From Pedobacter insulae (GTDB taxonomy: Bacteria > Bacteroidota > Bacteroidia > Sphingobacteriales > Sphingobacteriaceae): a stretch of 64,000 nt of DNA. This document shows, piece after piece, positions 34,280-43,173 of this stretch. Numbering within the stretch: the stretch's first letter is position 1; each line of letters opens with the position of its first letter. Under the pieces are notes generated by a model. The model did no database searches. It saw only the letters and a program-made list of their open reading frames with translations, and was not told the DNA's origin. The translations under genes and the position numbers were made by a program. The stretch is taken from assembly GCF_900113525.1 (NCBI RefSeq), contig NZ_FOPP01000008.1, forward strand, positions 62,001 through 126,000, in the 5' to 3' direction.

Positions 34280-35507
34280 CGAGTGGATAGATATAGATGT
34301 ATTAGAAGATTACCTCGACGGTAAGCTTGATGCTAAAGCTATGTACCAGGTGGAAAGGCTTTCATTGGAAGATCCTTTTGTAGCTGAAGCGCTAGCTGGC
34401 TTGAGCCAATCGCCAAAACGTGTGGAGTCTTTATCGTTGCTGCAAAAGCAATTACAAGAGCGTATTGCGCAGAAACCTGTTGACAAAAAACGCTGGCAGA
34501 TTACATCACAGCGATTAAGTATTGCTGCGGCTGCTGCCGTTTTATTTGTAACAGTGAGTTTATTATTCTGGATGCGTGAAAAAGGTAACCGTGAACAATT
34601 GGCAGCTCAGGCACCTAAAAGTATAGAGGTTGCCATTCCTCCTGTTTCAACAAATGAAAAATCTAGTGCTGAACTTGATAAAGTCATTGCAGCTGCTAAG
34701 GCAAATAGTTATGCTGGAAATGTGAAAAAAACGGTTAAGAAGCCCCTTGCTCCTGTAGCTGCACCAATAGTTGAACAGGCTACGGTTGATGCTCCTGCAC
34801 TTTTAACTTTTCGTGCAGCTGAGGAGGCAAAAAAAAGCAAGGTAGCTAATAGCCCAATGGCTAGTTTGCAAGGCAAAGTTAGTGGCCTTAAGATTGGAAA
34901 TGATAAAAATTCTGTTAAAGGTTTCGTTTATGGAGAAGACAAGCTACCAATAGTTGGGGCCGCTGTTACGTTTAAAGGAACATCCATCGGTGCAGTAACA
35001 AACGAAAAGGGAGAGTTCAACTTGACTCTAGATAGTTTAGTGAAAAATAGTAAACTAAACGTAGCTTATCTTGGGTTCCTATCAAAGGAGGTTAACGTTA
35101 AAAAAGGCGACAACCTTGGGATTGAGTTAAAGGCCGATAACAGCTCATTGAATGAAGTGGTGGTAGTTGGTAAGGCACCATTGAAGAGAAAGATTGCTAG
35201 TGCTACATCAACAGTATTTGTTCGGCCTGAGCCGGTAGGAGGTTGGGATAAATTCCAAACCTATTTGATTGATAATAATAAGTTACTTGTGGATAAAAAA
35301 CCAATTGGTAAGCATATTACCGTATCTTTTGACCTGGAGAGTGACGGCACGCCGATCAATATAAGTGCATCGCCTGTTTTAAAAAGTGCGCAACCACTTT
35401 CTGAAGGCGAGCTAAAAGAAGTGAGTCGATTATTTAAAGAGGGGCCGAAATGGGTGTTGCCAAATAATAGTGCTTCTGGAAGTACAACTGTGAATATCGT
35501 ATTTTAA
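34269..35507 (+). CDS. Anti-sigma-like membrane protein with receptor-like and TonB C-terminal domains
   Basis: A 412-residue protein from a GTG start overlapping the sigma gene by 11 nt. Cytoplasmic N-terminus (1-80) resembles Bacteroidota anti-sigma tails (EDYLDGKLDAKAMYQVERL), a single helix at 83-102, then a proline- and alanine-rich linker. In the periplasm are LQGKVSGLKI (200-209), a carboxypeptidase-regulatory-like domain (215-300) ending in LNEVVVVGKAPLKRK, and a TonB C-terminal-like domain (about 322-412). This order copies parts of a SusC receptor onto an anti-sigma protein. I infer it senses an envelope state and controls the sigma factor. Confidence 0.8.
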   Translation: MNNNEWIDIDVLEDYLDGKLDAKAMYQVERLSLEDPFVAEALAGLSQSPKRVESLSLLQKQLQERIAQKPVDKKRWQITSQRLSIAAAAAVLFVTVSLLFWMREKGNREQLAAQAPKSIEVAIPPVSTNEKSSAELDKVIAAAKANSYAGNVKKTVKKPLAPVAAPIVEQATVDAPALLTFRAAEEAKKSKVANSPMASLQGKVSGLKIGNDKNSVKGFVYGEDKLPIVGAAVTFKGTSIGAVTNEKGEFNLTLDSLVKNSKLNVAYLGFLSKEVNVKKGDNLGIELKADNSSLNEVVVVGKAPLKRKIASATSTVFVRPEPVGGWDKFQTYLIDNNKLLVDKKPIGKHITVSFDLESDGTPINISASPVLKSAQPLSEGELKEVSRLFKEGPKWVLPNNSASGSTTVNIVF

Positions 35508-35527
35508 AAAAATAAGGAGCGTTTGGT

Positions 35528-36832
35528 TTAACCTAAAAAGAAACTTAAAATATAATAAATTATTGCTGCTAGTAGGGCTGAAATAGGAATGGTTAGTACC
35601 CAGGCCCAAATCAATTTAATAGTTACCCCCCATTTTACAGCCGAAACGCCCTTCGTTAATCCAGATCCTATAATTGATCCGGTAATGGTATGAGTGGTAC
35701 TTACAGGCACTTTTAAATGTTCAGTAAAATATAAGGTTAACGCTCCTGCGGTTTCTGCCGTTACTCCTTCGAATGGGGTTACTTTAGTAATTTTTGAGCC
35801 CATTGTTTTAACAATCTTCCAGCCGCCGCTCAATGTTCCTGCAGCAATTGCGCTGTAACAAGCTAAAGGGATCCACCCTGGCATTTGGCCTGCTATGTCT
35901 TGTCCATTCGGTCCTTTAGCAGGTAAAGATACGTGTAGCCAGTCTGGTAAGCTTTCCATTGGAACACCACTGGTATGGATATAAACAACAACTGCTGCGG
36001 CAATGATTCCCATTACTTTTTGAGAGTCGTTACCTCCATGGCCTAAACTGAATGATGCTGATGATAACAATTGCATTTTACGTAACCAAGCCGTTGATTG
36101 TGTTTGGTTTAAGCTGCTAAAGATTAAACAAAAGAAGCTAATGGACAAGACAATGAAGCCTACCAACAGCCATTTAATGTTATGTGATTCAAGAACAACA
36201 CTCAGGAAATGGGATTCAAATCTAGGCTCTTTAATTTCATTATAGAATAGCATTTGCTCATATACAAACCAAGTGGTTAGCGTCATTAAAGTTAGCGTAA
36301 AAATCTTTGGCCAAATACTTTTTTTAGATGAATGCAATAGCCAGATCGAAATAAAATAAGATACAATTGCGCCAATAAACGGGGCTAAAACAATGAAACC
36401 AATGATGACCAAAACGCCTGTAGGCATTTCGCCAACTTTCCCTTCTTTATACCAATTTACTACATTAATACCCGCATGCGCAATTGCTGCGCCGGCAAAG
36501 CCACCAATTAACGTATGTGAAGAGCTAGATGGAATTCCGAACCACCAGGTAAATAAATTCCATATAATCGCGGCTATTACCCCTGCGAGAATTACAATCA
36601 GGTTAATTTCCATGGTGTGCGCAGTTTTTGCCACTGTATCAGCTACTCCAAATCCGAATACCCAATAGGCCAAGAAGTTAAAAAATGCTGCCCAAACAAC
36701 GGCTTGGAAAGGGGTTAAAACCTTTGTAGCCACAATAGTAGCGATTGCGTTGGCAGCATCATGAAAACCATTTATATAGTCGAACACAAGTGCTAAGACA
36801 ATGATTATAAAAAGTAGGGTTAAGGTTGTCAT
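35528..36832 (-). CDS. Inorganic phosphate transporter PiT
   Basis: A 434-residue PiT permease with about 10-11 helices. The two PiT half motifs are clear: DYINGFHDAANAIATIVATKVL near residues 17-38 and GHGGNDSQKVMGII near 269-282. It takes up phosphate with protons or as metal-phosphate. It is downstream of a DUF47 gene at 9 nt and close to a PhoR-like kinase. Confidence 0.95.
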   Translation of the reverse strand: MTTLTLLFIIIVLALVFDYINGFHDAANAIATIVATKVLTPFQAVVWAAFFNFLAYWVFGFGVADTVAKTAHTMEINLIVILAGVIAAIIWNLFTWWFGIPSSSSHTLIGGFAGAAIAHAGINVVNWYKEGKVGEMPTGVLVIIGFIVLAPFIGAIVSYFISIWLLHSSKKSIWPKIFTLTLMTLTTWFVYEQMLFYNEIKEPRFESHFLSVVLESHNIKWLLVGFIVLSISFFCLIFSSLNQTQSTAWLRKMQLLSSASFSLGHGGNDSQKVMGIIAAAVVVYIHTSGVPMESLPDWLHVSLPAKGPNGQDIAGQMPGWIPLACYSAIAAGTLSGGWKIVKTMGSKITKVTPFEGVTAETAGALTLYFTEHLKVPVSTTHTITGSIIGSGLTKGVSAVKWGVTIKLIWAWVLTIPISALLAAIIYYILSFFLG

Positions 36833-36841
36833 GTAGGTAGC

Positions 36842-37483
36842 TTAAGCGTTTTTAACCAAAATAGATTCCAATACGTTAGCTGCATCTTCGCATTTATCGG
36901 TTGCGATTTCTAACGTCTGTAAAACTTCTTTTTGTTTAATCAATTCTATAGCGTTGGTTTCAAATTCAAAAAGACGTGCAATTGCTAAATTACATACGTA
37001 ATCTGCCTGATTTTCGGCGCTGTTAATTCTTACACAGGCATCTGCAATTACGCGGATATTTTTAAAGCTTCTCAATTCTTTAATTGCTTTCTCTAAGTCG
37101 CCACACATCTCCACTAAAAGTTCAGCCAATTTAATCATCGCATCGCCAATGTTAGTCAATTGGTATAGTTCTATATTGCCAGCTGAGGCATGAATGTAAT
37201 CCGCAATATCATCAATTGCACTCGCCAGTGTATGGATGTCCTCACGGTCGAACGGGGTGATAAAGTTTTTACTTAATTCGATAAAGATAGTGTGTGTAAT
37301 ATCATCGCCTACGTGTTCCAGACGTTCTACTTCCTTAATGGCTTCTTTTCTTTTTTCCATGTCATTGGTAGTTACTACCACTAACAAAGCCTCGGCAATT
37401 TTTAATACATTGCTTCCTGCTTGTTCAAACAGGGGTTGAAATTTTTTATCTTTAGGTGTAAAGAAGCTAAATATGCTATTCAT
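36842..37483 (-). CDS. DUF47 (PhoU-like) protein
   Basis: A 213-residue all-helical protein of the PhoU-like DUF47 family, which pairs with PiT permeases and is thought to tune their activity. The start (MNSIFSFFTPKDKKFQPLFEQ) and the HVGDDITHTIFIELSKNFITPFDREDIHTLASAIDDIADYI type core contain the acidic metal-binding pattern of PhoU bundles (E/DxxxD). It is the first gene of the two-gene unit DUF47-PiT and lies behind a candidate Pho-type promoter. Confidence 0.93.
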   Translation of the reverse strand: MNSIFSFFTPKDKKFQPLFEQAGSNVLKIAEALLVVVTTNDMEKRKEAIKEVERLEHVGDDITHTIFIELSKNFITPFDREDIHTLASAIDDIADYIHASAGNIELYQLTNIGDAMIKLAELLVEMCGDLEKAIKELRSFKNIRVIADACVRINSAENQADYVCNLAIARLFEFETNAIELIKQKEVLQTLEIATDKCEDAANVLESILVKNA

Positions 37484-37502
37484 GTCAATCTAATAATATC
37501 TG

Positions 37503-37536
37503 CAAAGCTACAAAGGCAATGTTAAGTTAATGTTAA
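37503..37536 (-). promoter_or_regulatory. Candidate Pho-box promoter of the DUF47-PiT operon
   Basis: On the reverse strand, TTAACA (37531-37536) is repeated as TTAACA (37520-37525) with an 11-bp period, then 9 nt later TAGCTTTG (37503-37510) matches the -7 consensus. The pair of hexamers takes the place of the -33 element, the layout of PhoB-type activated promoters. Confidence 0.5.
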
Positions 37537-37565
37537 CAAAGTGAATGAAGTTCATTTTGTTAGTA

Positions 37566-38588
37566 TTACCCCTTCTCCAGTGTAAAGGCAAAGGTAGTTC
37601 CGATATTCGGTGTACTACGCACAGATATGGTTTGCTGATGTGCTTCAAGGATGTGCTTTACAATAGCTAAACCCAGACCAGTTCCTCCTTCTTTTCGAGA
37701 TCGATGGGAATCTATCCTGTAAAATCTTTCAAACAAGCGAGGTAGGTGTTTTTCTTCTATTCCGATGCCGTCATCTGTTACTTCGATTAGAAATTGATCA
37801 TGCAGTTCGAATATTTTAATAGCCGTTGATCCATTTTCTTTGCCGTATTTAAGGGAGTTTTGAACAAGGTTGATCAAAATTTGTCTTACTTTCTCCCTAT
37901 CGGCGTTGACCAGGGTGGGAGTGGTGTATTTGTCTTTAAAGGATAATTTGATGTGATCATTTGCGGCACTATCTTCCAAACTCTCCATTACCTCTTTTGC
38001 CAGCGGTACAAAATCAAATTTCTCATAATTGATAGGGATTTCTCCCGTTTCTAATTTGGAAATTGAATCGAGGTCATTAATTAGATAGCTTAAGCGTTCA
38101 ATGTTATTCTCCGCTTTCTTTAAAAACTTCATCGCCATTTCCGGATCATCTACCAAGCAATCTTGCAAGGTTTCTATATAACCTTGGATGGAGAAAAGAG
38201 GTGTTTTAAACTCATGAGAAACATTGGACAAGAACTCTCTTCTAAATTGTTCTTGCTTTTTTAGCAGGTCTATTTCTTTCTTTTTGGCGCCTGCCCATTC
38301 CTTTACCTCTTGTTCAACGTCGTTGATTGGATCTGCGCTAACATATTCTCCCAACGCTTCTTTCAAATCCTTCCCTAATTTAAGATTGTGAATCAACTTA
38401 TAAATGAGCTTAATTTTAGTATAGATATATTTCTCCAATAGGTAATAGAAAACTAAAAAACTTGTGATAAAAGAAATACCAAAAGAAATTAACAAGTAAT
38501 ACCAACTTCCCTGAAAGTGAAAATTAACTAAACCGATAGAGAGACCCACGGCAAGTGCAGTGATTAAAACAAGTACGCTTAGCTTCAT
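37566..38588 (-). CDS. Sensor histidine kinase, PhoR-like
   Basis: A 340-residue kinase. Two N-terminal helices (about 5-24 and 29-51) with almost no periplasmic loop, a linker, then the HisKA box FLSNVSHEFKTPL with phospho-acceptor H125 and the HATPase domain with N, G1 (DDGIGI), F and G2 (GGTGLGLAIVKHI) boxes. This short-loop form is the PhoR pattern, which senses phosphate transport internally. It sits by the phosphate genes, and three TTAACA-like hexamers lie just upstream. Its response regulator is not in the window. Confidence 0.85.
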   Translation of the reverse strand: MKLSVLVLITALAVGLSIGLVNFHFQGSWYYLLISFGISFITSFLVFYYLLEKYIYTKIKLIYKLIHNLKLGKDLKEALGEYVSADPINDVEQEVKEWAGAKKKEIDLLKKQEQFRREFLSNVSHEFKTPLFSIQGYIETLQDCLVDDPEMAMKFLKKAENNIERLSYLINDLDSISKLETGEIPINYEKFDFVPLAKEVMESLEDSAANDHIKLSFKDKYTTPTLVNADREKVRQILINLVQNSLKYGKENGSTAIKIFELHDQFLIEVTDDGIGIEEKHLPRLFERFYRIDSHRSRKEGGTGLGLAIVKHILEAHQQTISVRSTPNIGTTFAFTLEKG

Positions 38589-38609
38589 GAAGCTAATTTA
38601 AGGGTTTTA

Positions 38610-38637
38610 AGTTAAGGAAATGTTATCAGAACGTTAA
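38610..38637 (-). promoter_or_regulatory. Three TTAACA-like hexamers upstream of the PhoR-like kinase
   Basis: Reverse-strand hexamers TTAACG (38632-38637), ATAACA (38621-38626) and TTAACT (38610-38615), exactly 11 bp apart. They end about 21 nt before the ATG at 38588. Same unit and period as at 37520-37536. Confidence 0.5.
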
Positions 38638-38674
38638 AAACTTAAAGGTGTAGTAACAGGCTAAGATTTAATAT

Positions 38675-39433
38675 TTAACTTTCTTTTTCAGTTAAGTACC
38701 GCCAGTATCTTTTTGGTACGTGCTTCGTATGGAGCTTCGTGTTTTTTCGCGAAATGATATTCGTGCTTTTAAAGTAATCTTTCCATAAAGTGGAGTAAAA
38801 AACTTCTTTTGGGTCCATAAAGCTTACAGCAGATCCGGAGCTTAGCTTATTATTAAAGTCCATATTTATTTCTTCAACGGTTTTCAAGTTGTAATATAAC
38901 CCATATCGACGTCTATGATCGTAGATTAGCCATTGCTGGTCACCATAGCGATCTTTAAAATGTTTAGAAATTAAAGGTAAAACATTAAAGTCAGGATCAA
39001 TGCTACAATAGAACACTCTATCTTTAGTTTCTTTAAATCGGATAAAGGCTTCCATTCTGTGTTTCTCCCGTTCAACACTTTTTGCATACTTTGAGATGGC
39101 TAGTACATGGGGGTCACCATAATTCTTTTCTGCGCCGACATGATTTTTAAAGACATAACAGCAAAACTGGAAAATATGGTTAAAGGCTTCGGGAGTTTCA
39201 GATAGATAGCAACAATATAATTTTCTTAACCATGCTCTGTCTAGTCGTTTCAGTAAGCCTTTTAGCACCCGGTCTGCTTTTTCTCGGCTCGTTTGTATGG
39301 TTAAAAACGCCATAAAAGCATCTGGTTGGTGGCCTACGTCAGGCATTAACGTAACTTTCCCTGGCCTTCGTTCAAACCACTCGAAAACGCTGGTAAGTAG
39401 CCCCTCTAGAGATCTGTCAAATAAGTACACCAT
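38675..39433 (-). CDS. TIGR03915/DUF4130 putative DNA-repair partner protein
   Basis: A 252-residue protein of the DUF4130 family (TIGR03915). These proteins nearly always occur next to the radical SAM protein seen just upstream (14 nt here), and in many species are fused to a uracil-DNA-glycosylase-like domain. The signature YLFDRSLEGLLTSVFEWF and the C-terminal FYSTLWKDYFKSTNI, which binds near the SYxxGW-like part in relatives, are seen. Here it has no glycosylase domain. Function is predicted only: DNA modification or repair. Confidence 0.85.
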   Translation of the reverse strand: MVYLFDRSLEGLLTSVFEWFERRPGKVTLMPDVGHQPDAFMAFLTIQTSREKADRVLKGLLKRLDRAWLRKLYCCYLSETPEAFNHIFQFCCYVFKNHVGAEKNYGDPHVLAISKYAKSVEREKHRMEAFIRFKETKDRVFYCSIDPDFNVLPLISKHFKDRYGDQQWLIYDHRRRYGLYYNLKTVEEINMDFNNKLSSGSAVSFMDPKEVFYSTLWKDYFKSTNIISRKNTKLHTKHVPKRYWRYLTEKES

Positions 39434-39447
39434 TTCAGTTATATATA

Positions 39448-40704
39448 TTAAAAAAGTAATAGCTGATTGTTCGCATTTTTCAAGTATTTGCTTTCGCTTT
39501 CAGTTAAAATAAATGCTTTGATTTGGTGAGCCTGAAAATCCCTTAACTGAAATGGGGAGTCTATACATTTGATAAAGTGTTTAGCGCGATTGTATGCAAC
39601 TCCGATTTTCTTTAATTGATCAATTCTTAGCTTTCCAAATTTCCGAGCCTCTACAATTTTGTTAGCCGAAGAAATACCTATGCCAGGAATTCTCATGATC
39701 ATACGATATGGAGCTACATTGATATCAATCGGAAAATGATGCAGATTTCGTAGCGCCCAACTTAATTTTGGGTCAATATCTGTATCAAGATGTGGATTTT
39801 GGTCATTTAATATCTCTTGAATATTAAATCCATAAAATCGCATCAGCCAATCTGTTTGGTAAAGTCTGTTTTCGCGTAGCAGGGGAGGTTGGGTTCCGAT
39901 TATTGGCATTCTGGTATCGTTGCTAATGGGGATATATCCAGAGTAATAAACTCTACGCAGGGAAAAGTTCCTGTAGAACGTGTCAGCGGTATACATAATT
40001 TCTTTATCCGTTTCGGGTGTTGCACCGATCACCATCTGGGTGCTTTGCCCCGCGGGCACAAATTTGGGGATATGTTTGATTAGCTTTTTTTCGTCTTTAA
40101 ATTGGATGATTTGCTTATTCACAAAATCCAAAGGTTTAATCACGTCTTGATGGCTTTTCTCTGGAGCTAATAATTTTAAACCGCTTTCAGTAGGCATTTC
40201 GAGGTTGATGCTCATCCGATCAGCATATAAACCAGCTTCACGGATTAAATCTTCGCTAGCTCCTGGAATGGTTTTTAAATGGATGTATCCATTATATTTC
40301 TCCTCCAATCTTAATTTTTTCACCACTCTCAACAATCTTTCCATGGTAAAATCTGCGTTTTTAAAAATGCCTGAGCTAAGGAATAGACCTTCAATATAAT
40401 TGCGCCTATAAAAATTCATGGTTAAGGATACTACTTCATCTACTGTAAAAGCTGCGCGTTCAATATCATTACTTTTTCTAGACACACAGTAAGCACAGTC
40501 AAAAATGCAGTGATTGGTTAGTAGGATTTTTAAGAGGGAAACGCACCTTCCATCTTCTGTATAGGTATGGCAAATGCCGGAGATGTGACCGTTTCCAAGA
40601 CCCCTTTTGTCATTCTTGCGATCGCTACCACTTGAAGAGCAAGAAACGTCGTATTTTGCAGCATCAGCTAAGACGGTTAATTTTTTACGAATACGATCAA
40701 ACAT
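39448..40704 (-). CDS. Radical SAM protein, putative DNA modification/repair (TIGR03916)
   Basis: A 418-residue enzyme when started at the ATG at 40704 (MFDRIRKKLTVLADAAKYD); a longer frame begins at 40755 but adds a hydrophobic stretch not expected in the family. The 4Fe-4S cluster motif is CxxxCxxC at C66, C70 and C73 (NHCIFDCAYC), in the radical SAM TIM barrel. Near residues 345-385 a helix-hairpin-helix (IPGIGISSANKIVEARKFG) suggests DNA binding. Paired with the DUF4130 gene, with which it forms a little-studied presumptive repair system. Confidence 0.9.
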   Translation of the reverse strand: MFDRIRKKLTVLADAAKYDVSCSSSGSDRKNDKRGLGNGHISGICHTYTEDGRCVSLLKILLTNHCIFDCAYCVSRKSNDIERAAFTVDEVVSLTMNFYRRNYIEGLFLSSGIFKNADFTMERLLRVVKKLRLEEKYNGYIHLKTIPGASEDLIREAGLYADRMSINLEMPTESGLKLLAPEKSHQDVIKPLDFVNKQIIQFKDEKKLIKHIPKFVPAGQSTQMVIGATPETDKEIMYTADTFYRNFSLRRVYYSGYIPISNDTRMPIIGTQPPLLRENRLYQTDWLMRFYGFNIQEILNDQNPHLDTDIDPKLSWALRNLHHFPIDINVAPYRMIMRIPGIGISSANKIVEARKFGKLRIDQLKKIGVAYNRAKHFIKCIDSPFQLRDFQAHQIKAFILTESESKYLKNANNQLLLF

Positions 40705-40777
40705 TACAAATACTATTTCCAGCAAATGTAAACTTTTTGCTAAAAAAATTAGCATTTAATTCATAGCTGTAAGCTCT

Positions 40778-41425
40778 TTATTTTTTTCCTTCCCATTCGC
40801 CATAGAACTGGTCCAAATAGCTTAACATAAAATGATGTCGTTCTAGTGCGATAACTTTACCCGTCTCGGTATTCATCATGTCTTTTAAAAGCAATAGCTT
40901 TTCGTAGAAATGATTAATAGTAGGCGCAGTAGTATTTTTATAACTCTCCTTCGAATGATTTTGTACGGGTGGTATTGCCGGATCATACAGTACCCTGTTC
41001 TTAAACCCCCCATAAGTAAATGCTCTTGCAATGCCAATCGCACCAATTGCATCTAGGCGATCTGCATCTTGCACAATTTGCATTTCTTTGGAAGTAAATT
41101 TATTTTGATCAAAGCTGTTTTTAAACGACATGTTTTGAATAATCAATTTAACGTGATCAATAACTGCAAGTTCTACGTTAATGGATTTTAAAAATGTTTC
41201 TGCTTTATTCGGTCCAATTTCTTCATCGCCATTGTTAAATTTCGGATCGGCTATGTCGTGGAGCAATGCGGCAAATAACACCACCAATTCGTCGCCTTTT
41301 TCAATAGCATTGATGGCTTTGGCCGATTTATATACCCTTTCGATATGAAACCAGTCGTGGCCCACCTCTGCACCGGCCAGGGTTAGTTTTACATAATTGA
41401 TGGTTTGTTGAATAGGATTCTGCAT
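40778..41425 (-). CDS. HD-domain phosphohydrolase
   Basis: A 215-residue metal-dependent phosphohydrolase. HD ligands are visible: GHDWFHIERV (H27 region), LLHDIAD with H56 and D57, and a downstream D in VQDADRLDAIGAI. The order H...HD...D is complete. It is close to YedJ-like nucleotide phosphohydrolases of unknown substrate. Start ATG is 5 nt after a TACCTTTG motif, so the mRNA may be leaderless. Confidence 0.9.
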   Translation of the reverse strand: MQNPIQQTINYVKLTLAGAEVGHDWFHIERVYKSAKAINAIEKGDELVVLFAALLHDIADPKFNNGDEEIGPNKAETFLKSINVELAVIDHVKLIIQNMSFKNSFDQNKFTSKEMQIVQDADRLDAIGAIGIARAFTYGGFKNRVLYDPAIPPVQNHSKESYKNTTAPTINHFYEKLLLLKDMMNTETGKVIALERHHFMLSYLDQFYGEWEGKK

Positions 41426-41478
41426 GCCTGCAAAGGTATAGAATTTTGTCTTTCTGTTTTTTGCTTAAGGGACAAAGC

Positions 41479-41724
41479 TTAGCGGCGGGCAAATTTTTCT
41501 GGTTCGAAATGGATGAGCGCCATTACTTCTACTTCTAAAATCAAGGCAATATGGAAAAGCCTGTCTAAGGTTATTTTACTATATCCTAATTCAATTTTAC
41601 TATACGCATTTTGCGAAATCTCTAATTTTGCCGCTAAATAATCTTGTGTATAATTTCTATACTCTCGCACTTTACGGATATTCGCAGCAACCGCCTTCAT
41701 CTCCAATTTTAATTTCTCTTTCAT
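41479..41724 (-). CDS. XRE family helix-turn-helix regulator
   Basis: An 81-residue Cro/CI-type DNA-binding protein: a single HTH domain (about 12-66) with IRKVREYRNYTQDYLAAKLEISQNAYSKIELG and a short tail (HFEPEKFARR). No ligand or protease domain. Alone on its strand between the HD hydrolase and methyltransferase genes; target unknown. Confidence 0.9.
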   Translation of the reverse strand: MKEKLKLEMKAVAANIRKVREYRNYTQDYLAAKLEISQNAYSKIELGYSKITLDRLFHIALILEVEVMALIHFEPEKFARR

Positions 41725-41788
41725 GATAAAGCAAAATCAATGATTTTAACTCTATTAACGAATGAAAAGTAAAGAAGGTTTTAAATAA

Positions 41789-42994
41789 TTAGTCGTTTAG
41801 GTCTTTTATTGGCTTAGGTCTATCTTCTTCAGGTCTTCTACTTCCATCATACAACTCATATTCGAGCATTCGGCAATCTAATTTACCATTGTAAAATTCT
41901 ATCTTTTTATCAGCTTTTAGTCCAATTTTTTTAGCCAGATCGGGATTTCCGGTAAAGATATAACCGAAGTAGCCTTTGCATTTCTTTTTCATGAAATCGC
42001 CCATTCGTTTATAGGTAAGCTCCAGTTTGCTGTGAACACCTAAACGCTCTCCATATTCTGGGTTAAAAACGACCACACCTTTACCGCCTTCGGGTACATT
42101 GGTTTCCTCAAAATCGCAAACTTCAAAGGTTATCAAGGTGTCAACGCCAGCAGTTTTAGCATTCCTGCGACTAACTTCAATGGCATCTTCAGAAATATCT
42201 GTTGCGATAATTTGAAAGTCGATATTTTTGATCACCTGATCTTTCAGGATCCTTCGCTCCGCAAAAAACACTTCCTCATCATAACCCAGAATATGCATAA
42301 ATCCATAGTTCATTCTAAATAAACCGGGGCGACGATTAGTAGCTATCAAAGCCGCTTCAATAGCTAATGTTCCTGAACCGCACATTGGGTTGATAAAGGG
42401 AGATTTTTGATCCCAGGCTGTAGCGAGAACGGCTCCTGCAGCTAAAGCTTCTAGCATTGGGGCTTTTCCAGGTATTTTACGATAGCCATGTTTAGCTAAT
42501 GTTTCGCCACTCGTGTCAATAAATACGTCAGCTTCGTTGTCTTTCCAATATAAATGAATAACCGTTTTATTAGCGTCGGATCCAGAATTGGGCCTGATGT
42601 TCTTTTGCTCTCTAAAACGATCTACGATCGCATCTTTTACTTTTAAATTAGCAAATAAAGGAGTAGTGATTGTCGGATTGTCAACGTTGGAAGTTACCGA
42701 GAAATAACCGGCAAAATCAATTAACTCTTCCCACTCGATGCCCACCAAAGCTGTATAAAGTTCATCTGGTGTATTGGCCTTGAAACTATTGATGCAGTAT
42801 AAAATCTGACTGGCGCAGCGAAGATTTAAGTTTAGCTTAATACATTCCGTAAGTGTGATGTTTAGCTCAACACCGGTTGAAAAAACTCTTACTATTTCAT
42901 AGCCTAAAGCGGTAACTTCATCTTGTAAATAAGGCGAAAGCCTTTTGTTGCAGGTAATAATTACCTTGCTCTTGGTTTGGAAAACTTGCATCAT
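41789..42994 (-). CDS. THUMP-domain class I rRNA methyltransferase (RlmL/YpsC-like)
   Basis: A 401-residue RNA methyltransferase. An N-terminal THUMP RNA-binding domain (about 40-155) is followed by a Rossmann methyltransferase: NPMCGSGTLAIEAAL is the AdoMet motif, and FNPEYGERLG is the N-P-P-Y catalytic loop, here with Glu in the third position, as is common in this family. It likely makes m2G in 23S rRNA, as RlmL does. A -7-like TATCTTTG at 43002-43009 lies only 7 nt before the start. Confidence 0.9.
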   Translation of the reverse strand: MMQVFQTKSKVIITCNKRLSPYLQDEVTALGYEIVRVFSTGVELNITLTECIKLNLNLRCASQILYCINSFKANTPDELYTALVGIEWEELIDFAGYFSVTSNVDNPTITTPLFANLKVKDAIVDRFREQKNIRPNSGSDANKTVIHLYWKDNEADVFIDTSGETLAKHGYRKIPGKAPMLEALAAGAVLATAWDQKSPFINPMCGSGTLAIEAALIATNRRPGLFRMNYGFMHILGYDEEVFFAERRILKDQVIKNIDFQIIATDISEDAIEVSRRNAKTAGVDTLITFEVCDFEETNVPEGGKGVVVFNPEYGERLGVHSKLELTYKRMGDFMKKKCKGYFGYIFTGNPDLAKKIGLKADKKIEFYNGKLDCRMLEYELYDGSRRPEEDRPKPIKDLND

Positions 42995-43173
42995 AAGATT
43001 GCAAAGATACTATTTAGACTTGGATCATAGATACTCTCCATACGAATCCAGTCATGATACTAAGTGCTAAATATTAAAACTTAAAAAACTGTGGAAAACT
43101 TCATCCAATTTACCATGAAGATATCAATAAAAATTTAGAGATTTGGTTGAAGAGTAAAATTACAAGTATTGAC

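Noticed and set aside
41789..42994. Loss of the catalytic NPPY motif in the THUMP methyltransferase (NPEY here)
   Set aside because: Variation at the third position is frequent in active members; the rest of the fold is intact.
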